From positions 434,001-498,000 of the forward strand of contig NZ_JBFAZP010000007.1 of assembly GCF_040681875.1 (NCBI RefSeq): a stretch of 64,000 nt of DNA, given 5' to 3'. How positions within the stretch are numbered: position 1 is the first letter of the stretch; each line of letters begins with the position of its first letter. Made by a program: the position numbers and the translations under genes. This document shows positions 54,399 to 62,445 of this stretch, one piece after another. The notes under the pieces are model-generated. The model was not told the DNA's origin and did not search any database. It saw nothing but the letters and a program-made list of their open reading frames with translations. Source of the stretch: Longispora sp040681875. Its GTDB lineage: Bacteria > Actinomycetota > Actinomycetes > Mycobacteriales > Micromonosporaceae.

Positions 54399-55124
54399 AT
54401 GCTCGGTGGCGCGGAGTTCAGGGAGCGCGTCTACAACGCGATCTTCAGGGTGGTGATCGTCGTGGTGGGCTTCCTGCTGGGCACGGTCATGACCTTTGTC
54501 GGGACCGAGGAGACCGTGGCCTACAACCGGGCCCCGGCCTGCGGCGAGGTGGTCGACCGGGACTGTGTGCGGCAGGCCACCGTCTCGGACTGGAGCTGCG
54601 AGCGGCGCGGGGACTACGAGGCCGGCTACACCAGCTGGCTCAGGCTCGGCGGGCCCGACCGGGCCGAGCCGGTCGAGGTGGACGCCGACATCTGCTACGC
54701 CCGCGGCGTGGGGCGGGAGTTGACCGTCCGGTGGTTCCGGGGCGACATCGTGACCGTCCAGCGGGCGGGGTTCGTGTCGGTGACCGACCACCGGCCGGAG
54801 GTGCCCTACTTCGCGGCACTGCTCGGGCTCCTGTACTGGGCGGCGGCGTTCACGCTCGCCGTGTACGGGCTCGTCGTCGCCCTGCGCAGGGACATCGAGG
54901 ACCCGGTTCTCGCCGTCGGTGTCTTCGTCGGCCTCTTCGTCCTCGGCGTCGGTGTCGCGTACCTGGTGGTCGCGGGCATTCTGGACGGGTTCCTGGACGT
55001 GGTGCACCCGTACCCCCGGCTGGTCTATGTCTGCGTCGTCCTGCCCCCGGTGGTCGCGGTAGTGATGGTGGTGCGTGTCGTGCTGCCGGCCGGTCGGGGT
55101 GGGGCGCGGAGGATGCGGAGCTGA
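54399..55124 (+). CDS. Membrane protein with Cys-rich ectodomain (paralogue 2)
   Basis: The 241-residue paralogue of the preceding gene, with the same layout: N-terminal span (VVIVVVGFLLGTVMTFV), ectodomain with CGEVVDRDCVRQ, WSCERRGD, ADICYARG and RWFRGDIV, then three spans. The shared motif order (CX7CX10CERRG, single Cys, RWFRG-acidic-IV) shows a tandem duplication despite much divergence elsewhere. ATG 54399 is seven bases after a run of G; ATG 54393 and GTG 54384 are open too. Confidence 0.75.
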   Translation: MLGGAEFRERVYNAIFRVVIVVVGFLLGTVMTFVGTEETVAYNRAPACGEVVDRDCVRQATVSDWSCERRGDYEAGYTSWLRLGGPDRAEPVEVDADICYARGVGRELTVRWFRGDIVTVQRAGFVSVTDHRPEVPYFAALLGLLYWAAAFTLAVYGLVVALRRDIEDPVLAVGVFVGLFVLGVGVAYLVVAGILDGFLDVVHPYPRLVYVCVVLPPVVAVVMVVRVVLPAGRGGARRMRS

Positions 55125-55236
55125 GGGGCGTGGGCGCCCGAAAGGGCATCGACGGCGGTGCAAGGGTGCGACAAGGGCCGTATTGGTGATCAACTATTGA
55201 CCACTGGATGTGACGGCGCTAACGTCATCGAATAAT

Positions 55237-55253
55237 TTAGGAAACATTCCTAA
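55237..55253. promoter_or_regulatory. Palindromic operator upstream of chitinase
   Basis: TTAGGAA (55237-55243) and TTCCTAA (55247-55253) form a perfect 7-bp inverted repeat around ACA. It lies in AT-richer DNA 37 bases upstream of the chitinase start. Similar TTAG-centred palindromes are bound by ROK-family repressors in related actinomycetes; this link is inference. Confidence 0.55.
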
Positions 55254-55289
55254 GAGTTGTTCCGTCTCCTCACCCCTCGGGAGCCGAAG

Positions 55290-57851
55290 TTGTCCAGACG
55301 AGTCCTGCCGGCCGTCGTCGCCGCCTGTGCGGCACTGGCCGCAGCCGTGTTCACCTTCAACATCGGTCCGTCGTACGCCGCAGCCAATGAGGACTGTCGC
55401 CCCGACGGACTGGCCCGGAGCGCGGGCGTCGACGCCCCGTACTGCGCCGCCTACGACACCAACGGCCGCGAGAAGATGGGCGCCGGCGTCAACCGGCGCG
55501 TGATCGGTTACTTCACCAACTGGCGCACCGGGGCCAACGGCGCCCCCTCGTACCTGGTGAACAACATCCCGTGGAACAAGGTCACCCACCTCAACTACGC
55601 GTTCGCGCACGTCGACGGGGCCAACAAGCTCTCGGTCGGCGGCGGCGGGGCGACCAACGCCTCGACCGGCATGACGTGGCCGGGCGTGCCCGGGGCCGAG
55701 ATGGACCCGAGCTTCCCGTACCAGGGGCACTTCAACCTGCTGAACAAGTTCAAGAAGCAGTACCCGAACGTGAAGACGCTCGTGTCCGTCGGTGGTTGGG
55801 CCGAGACCGGCGGCTACTTCGACGACAGCGGCAACCGGATCGCGTCCGGCGGCTTCTACACGATGACCGAGAGCCAGGCGAAGATCGACACCTTCGCGGA
55901 CTCGGCCGTCTCGTTCATCCGGCAGTACGGGTTCAACGGCGTCGACATCGACTACGAGTACCCGACGTCGAACAAGGACGCGGGCAACCCGCTGGACTTC
56001 ACGGTCGCCAACGCCAAGCGGGGCCAGCTCATGGCCGGCTACGTGAACCTGATGCGCACCCTGAAGCAGAAGCTGGACGCCGCGAGCGCCGCTGACGGCA
56101 AGTACTACATGCTCACCGCCGCCGTCCCCGCCTCGGGCTGGCTGCTGCGCGGCATGGACGTCTACCAGGTCACCCAGTACCTCGACTACGTGAACGTCAT
56201 GACCTACGACCTGCACGGCGCCTGGAACGAGTACGTGGGCCCGAACGCCGCGCTGTTCGACAACGGCCAGGACTCCGAGATGATCGCCGGGAGCGTCTAC
56301 AGCTCCTACGGCCAGATCGGCTACCTCAACGGGGACTGGGCACTGCACTACTTCCGGGGGAGCATGCCCGCGGGCAGGATCAACCTCGGGTTGCCGTACT
56401 ACACCCGGGGCTGGGAGAAGGTGACCGGCGGGACCAACGGCCTGTGGGGCACCTCGAAGGGCTCACCGTGCCCGGCCGGCACCACGGTCTGCGGCGCCGG
56501 CGCGATCGGCATCGACAACCTGTGGCACGACGACAAGCCCGGGACCACGGAGGAGGAGCCGGCCGGCTCGAACCCGATGTGGCACGCGAAGAACCTCCAG
56601 CAGGGCATCCCGGGTGACTACCTGGCCAAGTACGGCCTGGACCCGAACCTGCCGAAGAACAAGCTGACGGGTACGTACGTCCGCAACTACAACGCCACCA
56701 TGGCCGCCCCGTGGCTGTGGAACGACCAGAAGAAGGTCTTCCTGTCCACCGAGGACGACGTATCGGTGAACACGAAGGCGCAGTACATCGCCGACAACGG
56801 GTACGGCGGCGCGATGATGTGGGAGCTGGCCGGCGACTACGCGTGGGACGCGGCCAAGGGCCAGTACTTCATGGGCAACACGCTGACCACGGCGCTGTAC
56901 GACAAGCTCCAGACCGGCGCCCCGTACGGCGCGTCGAAGTCGAACAAGACCATGCCGACCGCGACGCTGGACGTCGGGATCGACGTGGGCGGCTTCCCGG
57001 TCGGCGACTCCAACTACCCGATCACCGGCAAGATGAAGGTCACCAACCGCTCGACCGTCGACATCCCGGGCAGCGCGAAGCTCGAGTTCGACATGCCGGT
57101 GAGCACCACGGCGGAGATCGGCCAGCAGACCGGGTGGACGCTCACCGTCGCCCCGGGCCGCAGCGGCTCGAACTCCGGCGGTCTGAAGGCCGACTTCCAC
57201 CACGTGACGATGACCCTGCCGAGCTGGCAGACGATTCCGAAGGGTGCTTCCGCCGAGGTCGTCATGACCTGGAAGCTGCCGGTGTCCGGACCGTCCAACT
57301 ACACCCTCACGTTCGGGGGTACGTCCTACCGCCTGTCGGCCGACCACCCGCGCGGCGGTACGACGAACCCGACGACGGCGCCGCCGACCACGGCCCCGCC
57401 GACGACCCGGCCCCCGACCACCGCGCCGCCGACCACGGCTCCGCCCACGACGGCCCCGCCGACCACGCGGCCGCCGACGACGGCGCCTCCGACGACGGCT
57501 CCGCCGACTACCCAGCCCCCGACCTGCTCGGTGGCGGCGTGGACCGCGGCGACGGTCTACAACGGCGGAGCGCAGGCCTCCTACAACGGCCGGATCTGGA
57601 AGGCGAAGTGGTGGACGCAGGGAGAGACGCCCGGAGTGGCGGCGGTGTGGGAGAACATCTCGGCCTGTGGGCCGGCGACCTCGTCCCCGCCCGGGACGTG
57701 CACCACCCCGCCGTGGGTCACCACGACCGCCTACTCGGGCGGCGCGACGGTGGTCCACAACGGGAAGAAGTACCGCGCCAAGTGGTGGACGCAGGGCGAG
57801 ACGCCCGGTACCGCCGCGGTCTGGGAAGACCTGGGCACCTGTAACAGCTAG
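55290..57851 (+). CDS. Secreted multidomain chitinase, GH18
   Basis: An 853-residue exported chitinase. A signal peptide of about 32 residues (ending SYAA) leads to a GH18 catalytic domain with the signature NGVDIDYEYP, in which Asp219, Asp221 and Glu223 form DxDxE. After this come a chitinase C-terminal beta domain (about residues 555-690), a TTAPPTTRPPTT-type linker, and two C-terminal CBM5/12 chitin-binding modules, each with the aromatic core WKAKWWTQGETPG or YRAKWWTQGETPG. TTG 55290, six bases after GGGAG, is the best start; TTG 55257 is open. A palindromic operator and a strong terminator flank it. Confidence 0.93.
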   Translation: MSRRVLPAVVAACAALAAAVFTFNIGPSYAAANEDCRPDGLARSAGVDAPYCAAYDTNGREKMGAGVNRRVIGYFTNWRTGANGAPSYLVNNIPWNKVTHLNYAFAHVDGANKLSVGGGGATNASTGMTWPGVPGAEMDPSFPYQGHFNLLNKFKKQYPNVKTLVSVGGWAETGGYFDDSGNRIASGGFYTMTESQAKIDTFADSAVSFIRQYGFNGVDIDYEYPTSNKDAGNPLDFTVANAKRGQLMAGYVNLMRTLKQKLDAASAADGKYYMLTAAVPASGWLLRGMDVYQVTQYLDYVNVMTYDLHGAWNEYVGPNAALFDNGQDSEMIAGSVYSSYGQIGYLNGDWALHYFRGSMPAGRINLGLPYYTRGWEKVTGGTNGLWGTSKGSPCPAGTTVCGAGAIGIDNLWHDDKPGTTEEEPAGSNPMWHAKNLQQGIPGDYLAKYGLDPNLPKNKLTGTYVRNYNATMAAPWLWNDQKKVFLSTEDDVSVNTKAQYIADNGYGGAMMWELAGDYAWDAAKGQYFMGNTLTTALYDKLQTGAPYGASKSNKTMPTATLDVGIDVGGFPVGDSNYPITGKMKVTNRSTVDIPGSAKLEFDMPVSTTAEIGQQTGWTLTVAPGRSGSNSGGLKADFHHVTMTLPSWQTIPKGASAEVVMTWKLPVSGPSNYTLTFGGTSYRLSADHPRGGTTNPTTAPPTTAPPTTRPPTTAPPTTAPPTTAPPTTRPPTTAPPTTAPPTTQPPTCSVAAWTAATVYNGGAQASYNGRIWKAKWWTQGETPGVAAVWENISACGPATSSPPGTCTTPPWVTTTAYSGGATVVHNGKKYRAKWWTQGETPGTAAVWEDLGTCNS

Positions 57852-57860
57852 GTAGGACAC

Positions 57861-57892
57861 GTACCGCCCCCGGCACCCGCCGGGGGCGGTAC
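57861..57892 (+). terminator. Rho-independent terminator of chitinase
   Basis: GTACCGCCCCCGGC (57861-57874) pairs perfectly with GCCGGGGGCGGTAC (57879-57892) around ACCC, followed by TAAATTCT. Confidence 0.9.
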
Positions 57893-57904
57893 TAAATTCT
57901 GGGC

Positions 57905-58441
57905 ATGACTCCGAACGCCGCCTGCGGTCTGCTGGCCGAGCCGGAACGCCTCCGGGTGTACGCCGCCGTCGTCCTCGGCGCGGGCCTGCCCAGCGAGATC
58001 GCCGACCGGTCGGGCGTGGACCTGGACACCGTCCTCAAGGCGGTGCGCCGCCTGCACCGGGGCGGCCTGCTCTCCCTGGTGGACGGCCGGTACGCCGCCG
58101 ACGCCGCCCCCTTCAAGGACGCGATCCGGCTGGCCGCCGCCACCGAGCCCCCGGTCACGCCGCTGGACCCGGACCCGAAGCGCGACGCGGTGCTGCGGGC
58201 GTTCATCCGCGACGGCCGGCTGGTGCGGATGCCGGTGGCGCGGGCCAAGCTGCGGATGGTGCTCGAACACATCGTGGCGGGCTTCGAGCCGGGGGTGCGC
58301 TACCCGGAGCGCGAGGTGAACGCGATCCTGCGCGCCTGGTCCGAGGACTACGTGACCCTGCGCCGCACCCTGATCGACAACGTCCTGCTGACCCGCGACG
58401 CGGGCGTGTACTGGCGCTCGGGCGGGCCTGTGGAGGTCTGA
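57905..58441 (+). CDS. DUF2087-domain regulator with winged helix
   Basis: A 178-residue protein. The N-terminal 80 residues look like an ArsR-type winged helix (LLAEPERLRVYAAVVL, SEIADRSGVDLDTVLKAVRRLHRGGLL). The C-terminal part has the DUF2087 pattern (KLRMVLEHIVAGFEPGVRYPEREVNAILRAWSEDYVTLRRTLIDNVLLTRD). Such proteins are probable transcription regulators with unknown signals. Directly downstream of the chitinase terminator, so independently transcribed; its promoter must lie within the terminator region. Confidence 0.82.
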   Translation: MTPNAACGLLAEPERLRVYAAVVLGAGLPSEIADRSGVDLDTVLKAVRRLHRGGLLSLVDGRYAADAAPFKDAIRLAAATEPPVTPLDPDPKRDAVLRAFIRDGRLVRMPVARAKLRMVLEHIVAGFEPGVRYPEREVNAILRAWSEDYVTLRRTLIDNVLLTRDAGVYWRSGGPVEV

Positions 58442-58475
58442 GCGGCCCCGTGGAGGTCTGGCGCCGGGTGCAGGT

Positions 58476-59192
58476 CTAGCGGACCCGCAGGGACGCCAGC
58501 GGCCGGTACGTCAGCCCCAGGCGGCGGAACAGCCGGATCGCCCCGCAGTTCCACCCGTCCACGAGCAGCCCGACCCGCCCGTACTCGGAGAGCATCTCGT
58601 CGACCAGGAACCCGCAGGTCGCGGCGGAGTGCCCCCGGCCCCGGGTCTGCGGGTGGGTGGCCGCGCCGGACAGGAAGCCGACGGTCGGGGCGCTCCACGC
58701 GTCGGCGGCGACGGCGGCGAGCCGGCCCCCACAGTCGCGCAGCCCCGCCCAGCGCCGGACGCCCTCGACCCGGGGGCGGGCCTTGGCGGACGGCCACGCG
58801 GCGTCGAGCAGCTTGCCGATGTCCCGGTCGTCCTCGTCGGTGAGCCAGCCGGCGGAGCTCGGCACGACGGCGGGCCGGCGGGAGGTCTCCATCCAGCCGA
58901 ACGTGTCGACCATGGTCACGCCGGGCACCCGGTCCGCCAGCTCGCGGATCAGGGGGGCGTCACCGATCGTGCGGTAGCTGGGGCCCACCTCGGCGAGCAC
59001 CTTCGGGACCAGCACCGCGAGGTCGTCGGCGGAACCGGTGACGGCGAGGCGGTCGCGTTGGTAGAGCGCGGGGGACGCCACGGCGAACGCGTCGCCGTGG
59101 GAGTAGGCCCGGGACTGTCCCTGGGCCGCCCACGCGAGTAAGGGATCCTCGTCGCCGGGCTCGTTGGTTTCCTGCACGGGTCCAGCGTGCAT
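58476..59192 (-). CDS. GNAT-family acetyltransferase
   Basis: A 238-residue protein whose C-terminal third is a GNAT domain: FLSGAATHPQTRGRGHSAATCGFLVDEM carries the acetyl-CoA motif (RGRGHS), then GLLVDGWNCGAIRLFRRLGL. The N-terminal part is a degenerate second fold as in FR47-like enzymes. Substrate unknown. ATG 59192 and GTG 59177 are both possible; neither has a strong ribosome site. Convergent with the DUF2087 gene, divergent from tryptophan dioxygenase. Confidence 0.82.
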   Translation of the reverse strand: MHAGPVQETNEPGDEDPLLAWAAQGQSRAYSHGDAFAVASPALYQRDRLAVTGSADDLAVLVPKVLAEVGPSYRTIGDAPLIRELADRVPGVTMVDTFGWMETSRRPAVVPSSAGWLTDEDDRDIGKLLDAAWPSAKARPRVEGVRRWAGLRDCGGRLAAVAADAWSAPTVGFLSGAATHPQTRGRGHSAATCGFLVDEMLSEYGRVGLLVDGWNCGAIRLFRRLGLTYRPLASLRVR

Positions 59193-59405
59193 CCGTTGGC
59201 GGCGAAAGGGGGGATGCCGGTACCCGAATGTGATTTACGACTCTGAATCTGGCCTGGTTGCAACCCTGCGCGCCCACGACGCAGCGCGAGGCTGCGGCCA
59301 CCGTGGGCCAAACCGCGCCTAACGCCCCAGCTAGGCTGGCCGTCACGGAACGTGAACCTGGGAGCCCCCGTGCCGTCCCGCCGATATCGCGGTACGGTGA
59401 CGATC

Positions 59406-60200
59406 GTGACCGATGAGACATGCCCACTGTTCGGCGAGCAGGGCGGGAAGCTGACCTACGGGAGCTACCTCCGCGTCCCCGAGCTGCTAGAGCTCCAGAT
59501 CCCCGAGTCCTCGCCCCCGGCGCACGACGAACTGCTGTTCATCACCATCCACCAGGTGTACGAGCTGTGGTTCAAGCTGATGCTGCACGAGCTGACCGAC
59601 GCGCGGGACCGGATGCTCACCGGCGAGGCGTACGCGCCCCGGGTCCGCCTCGAACGCAGCCAGGCCATCATGCGGGTACTGGTCAGCCAGGTGGACGTGA
59701 TCGACACCATGACGCCGCAGGACTTCCTCGCCTTCCGGGAGAAGCTCGCGCCCGCGTCCGGCTTCCAGTCCGTCCAGTTCCGCGAGATCGAGTTCCTGTC
59801 GAACCTCAAGGACCCGACGTACCTGGACCGGTTCCGGGGCCTCACCGAGGCCGAGGAGGGCCGGCTGCGCCTCCGGCTGGACGAGCCGAGCCTGTGGGAC
59901 GGCTACGTGTCCCTGCTCGCGCACCACGGGTTCGCCGTGGGCACCGAGGAGGACCGCGAGCTCGCGCTGAAGCAGATCGCGCACGACCGGGAGAAGTACG
60001 GCGCGCTGTGGGACCTCGCCGAGGCGCTCATCGCGCACGACCAGGCCCTGGCCCTGTGGCGCTCGCGGCACGTCCTGATGGCCGAGCGCCAGATCGGCAC
60101 CAAGCCGGGCACCGGCGGCAGCGCGGGCGGCACGTACCTGCGCTCCCGGATCGCGCTGCGCTGCTACCCCGAGCTCTGGTCGTTGCGCTCCGCGCTCTAG
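59406..60200 (+). CDS. kynA: Tryptophan 2,3-dioxygenase
   Basis: TDO opens the indole ring of tryptophan with O2 to give N-formylkynurenine, using heme. The 264-residue protein has the substrate and heme region FITIHQVYELWFKLMLHEL near the N-terminus and the conserved C-terminal LWRSRHVLMAERQIGTKPGTGGSAGG, containing the heme-ligand His and the glycine loop. Both ends of the family are intact. GTG 59406 is the likely start; GTG 59397 is close. The kynureninase and formamidase genes usually found next to it are not in this window. Confidence 0.95.
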   Translation: MTDETCPLFGEQGGKLTYGSYLRVPELLELQIPESSPPAHDELLFITIHQVYELWFKLMLHELTDARDRMLTGEAYAPRVRLERSQAIMRVLVSQVDVIDTMTPQDFLAFREKLAPASGFQSVQFREIEFLSNLKDPTYLDRFRGLTEAEEGRLRLRLDEPSLWDGYVSLLAHHGFAVGTEEDRELALKQIAHDREKYGALWDLAEALIAHDQALALWRSRHVLMAERQIGTKPGTGGSAGGTYLRSRIALRCYPELWSLRSAL

Positions 60201-60208
60201 GAAGACGT

Positions 60209-60256
60209 CGAGGGGGGTACCGCCGGCCCGCGGTACCCCCCTCGTGCCGTGTCTTT
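60209..60256. terminator. Strong terminator between kynA and the sugar kinase gene
   Basis: CGAGGGGGGTACCGC (60209-60223) pairs perfectly with its reverse complement at 60230-60244 around CGGCCC, and is followed by TGTCTTTTT. The T tract serves the plus-strand kynA; the convergent kinase operon ends at 60257. Confidence 0.92.
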
Positions 60257-61210
60257 TTAGAAGGCGCTCCGCAGCCGCGCGTGCGACTCCACCGACGCGC
60301 CCAGCGAGTCCAGGGCCCGCAGCGCCGCCCCCAGCACCGGGGGAGACGTCACGACCACCGGCTGGGCGGCCGGCACGAGGCGCGAACGCACCCCGGCCAG
60401 CAGCAGCGGCTGTGCCGACTGGAGGACGCCGCCGCCCAGTACCACCGCGTGCGGTTTCTCCAGCAGGTCCAGCCGGCGGGCGGCCACGGTCGCCTGCGCC
60501 ACGATCTCCTTCGCCTGCTGCTCGATCACGCCCAGCGCGACCTCGTCCCCGGTCTCGGCGACCGTGAACAGGAGCGGGGCCAGCTCCGGGATCCGGTCCA
60601 CGTCGATCTCCCCGAGGTGCAGGGCGACCCCGACGGCCTCCGCGCCGTCCCGGCCGAAGTGCGCCGCCACGGCCGCCGTGAGCGCGGTGGCCGGGCCCCG
60701 GCCGTCCTCGCCCCGGACCGCGTGCCACAGCGCCAGCCGGGCCAGGTGGTGCCCGCCGCCCCAGTCGCCGGTGGTCTCGCCGAGCGCCGGGAACCGCGAC
60801 GTGCGCCCGTCGGCGGCCCGCCCCACGCAGTTGGTGCCTGCCCCGCACACCACCGCGATGGCGTCGGGATTGTCGGTGCCGGCCCGCAGCAGCGCGAACG
60901 TGTCGTTGTCCACCAGATGGGTGTCCGCCCAGTGCGCGCCGTCCGCGCCCGCCTGCAGCGCCGTCACCTCGTGCGGCAGGTCCGCGCCGGCGAGGTACAG
61001 CTCCGCCCGGTCCAGCCGCACCCCTCCCGCCTGGGCCTGCGCGTCGGAGATCAGCTTGTCCAGCAGCGCGGTCGTCCCGTCGAACCCGAGGTGGAACGGC
61101 GAGGAGCCGCCGCCGCGCACCCGGGCGAGGATCCGGCCGTCGGAGTCGCCGATCAGCACGTCGGTCTTCGAGTTGCCGCCGTCGACGGCGACATAGTGCC
61201 GGGCTACCAC
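60257..61210 (-). CDS. BadF/BadG-type ATPase, probable N-acetylglucosamine/glucosamine kinase
   Basis: A 317-residue ASKHA-fold kinase. The phosphate-1 motif is AVDGGNSKTDVLIGD, the adenosine side has VVCGAGTNCVG, and GETTGDWGGGHHLARLALWHA is the pattern seen in GlcNAc and glucosamine kinases of the BadF family. Substrate is therefore probably an amino sugar or sugar released by the GH4 enzyme next door. GTG 61210 overlaps the stop of the GH4 gene by seven bases, so translation is coupled. Confidence 0.84.
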   Translation of the reverse strand: MVARHYVAVDGGNSKTDVLIGDSDGRILARVRGGGSSPFHLGFDGTTALLDKLISDAQAQAGGVRLDRAELYLAGADLPHEVTALQAGADGAHWADTHLVDNDTFALLRAGTDNPDAIAVVCGAGTNCVGRAADGRTSRFPALGETTGDWGGGHHLARLALWHAVRGEDGRGPATALTAAVAAHFGRDGAEAVGVALHLGEIDVDRIPELAPLLFTVAETGDEVALGVIEQQAKEIVAQATVAARRLDLLEKPHAVVLGGGVLQSAQPLLLAGVRSRLVPAAQPVVVTSPPVLGAALRALDSLGASVESHARLRSAF

Positions 61211-62445
61211 TTCAGGTGCCGATCGCGGACCATCGTCGCGGTGAGCTGCTCGGCCAGGTCGTGCTGCCCGACGAGCGGGTGGGCGAGCAGCGCCTTGTAG
61301 ACCCGGTCGGCCCCGCCGTGCACGGCCGCCTGGACGGCCAGTTCCTCGTAGCCGGAGACGTGCGCCACGAGGCCGGCCAGCTCGGGGGCGAGCGGGGCGA
61401 TCGGGCGGGGGACCGCGCCGGCCGCCGACACGTCGCACTGGACCTCGATGACCGCGTCGTCGGACAGGAACGGCAGCGCCCCGTTGTTGCGCACGTTCGC
61501 CGGGTGGATGCCCGGGGTCTGGCCGGTCAGCGAGTTGATCAGGCCGACCGCCGCCTCGGAGTAGAACGCGCCGCCCCGCTTCGAGAGCAGTTCGGGCTTC
61601 GTGTCCAGGGTCGGGTCCGCGTACATCTTCAGCAGTTCCGCCTCGATCGCGGCCACCTTCTCGCCCCGGGTCTCGGCCCCGCGTTCCTCCTCGACCACGT
61701 TGTCGTGGGCGTAGAAGTACCGCAGGTAGTAGGAGGGCACGTTGCCGAGCTGGGTGAGCACCTTCGGCGGCAGCGACAGGTCGGCGGCCAGCTCGTCCAG
61801 GTGGGTGGTCAGCAGCTCGGGCAGCCGGTCCACCCCGTCCACGTACGCGGCGCGCTCCCAGGTGAGGTGGTTGAGCCCCACGTGGTCGAGCAGCACCGCC
61901 TCGGGGGCCACCCCGAGCAGCTTGGCGAACCGGCGCTGGAAGCCGATCGCCACGTTGCACAGCCCGACCGCGTTGTGCCCGGCGTCGAGCAGGGCCCGGG
62001 TGACGATGCCGGTCGGGTTGGTGAAGTCCACGATCCACGCGCCGGGGTTGGCGAGCTTGCGGGCCCGCTCGGCGACGTCGAGGACGACCGGCACGGTGCG
62101 CAGCGCCTTGGCGAGCCCGCCCGCGCCGGTGGTCTCCTGGCCGACGCAGCCGCACTCCAGCGGGAACGTCTCGTCCCCGATCCGGGCGTCCTGCCCGCCG
62201 ACCCGGAGCTGGATGACCACCACGTCGGCGCCGTCGAGCCCCTTGTCGAGGTCCGAGGTCCAGGTGACCTTCCCGGCGTGCCCGTACTTCGAGAAGATCC
62301 GGGCACCGAACGGCCCGACCATCCCGAGCCGGTCGGCCGCCGGGTCGATCAGCGCCAACTCGGTCACCGGCGACCCGAGCCGGGCGAACCCGTCGATGAG
62401 TTCCGGACTGTACGTCGAACCGCCGCCGACGACCGCGACCTTCAT
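61204..62445 (-). CDS. GH4 family 6-phospho-beta-glucosidase-like enzyme
   Basis: GH4 enzymes cleave phosphorylated (or some free) glycosides by an NAD- and Mn-dependent oxidation-elimination. The 413-residue protein has the NAD-binding VAVVGGGSTYSPELI, the DFTNPTGIVTRA motif, Cys in GLCNVAIGF and His in DHVGLNHLTW as expected metal ligands, and Tyr residues in PSYYLRYFYAHD (base). ATG 62445 follows CCAAGGAGAC, a strong ribosome site that lies at the end of the ROK gene. Substrate may be cellobiose-, chitobiose- or other diglycoside-derived. Confidence 0.92.
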   Translation of the reverse strand: MKVAVVGGGSTYSPELIDGFARLGSPVTELALIDPAADRLGMVGPFGARIFSKYGHAGKVTWTSDLDKGLDGADVVVIQLRVGGQDARIGDETFPLECGCVGQETTGAGGLAKALRTVPVVLDVAERARKLANPGAWIVDFTNPTGIVTRALLDAGHNAVGLCNVAIGFQRRFAKLLGVAPEAVLLDHVGLNHLTWERAAYVDGVDRLPELLTTHLDELAADLSLPPKVLTQLGNVPSYYLRYFYAHDNVVEEERGAETRGEKVAAIEAELLKMYADPTLDTKPELLSKRGGAFYSEAAVGLINSLTGQTPGIHPANVRNNGALPFLSDDAVIEVQCDVSAAGAVPRPIAPLAPELAGLVAHVSGYEELAVQAAVHGGADRVYKALLAHPLVGQHDLAEQLTATMVRDRHLKW

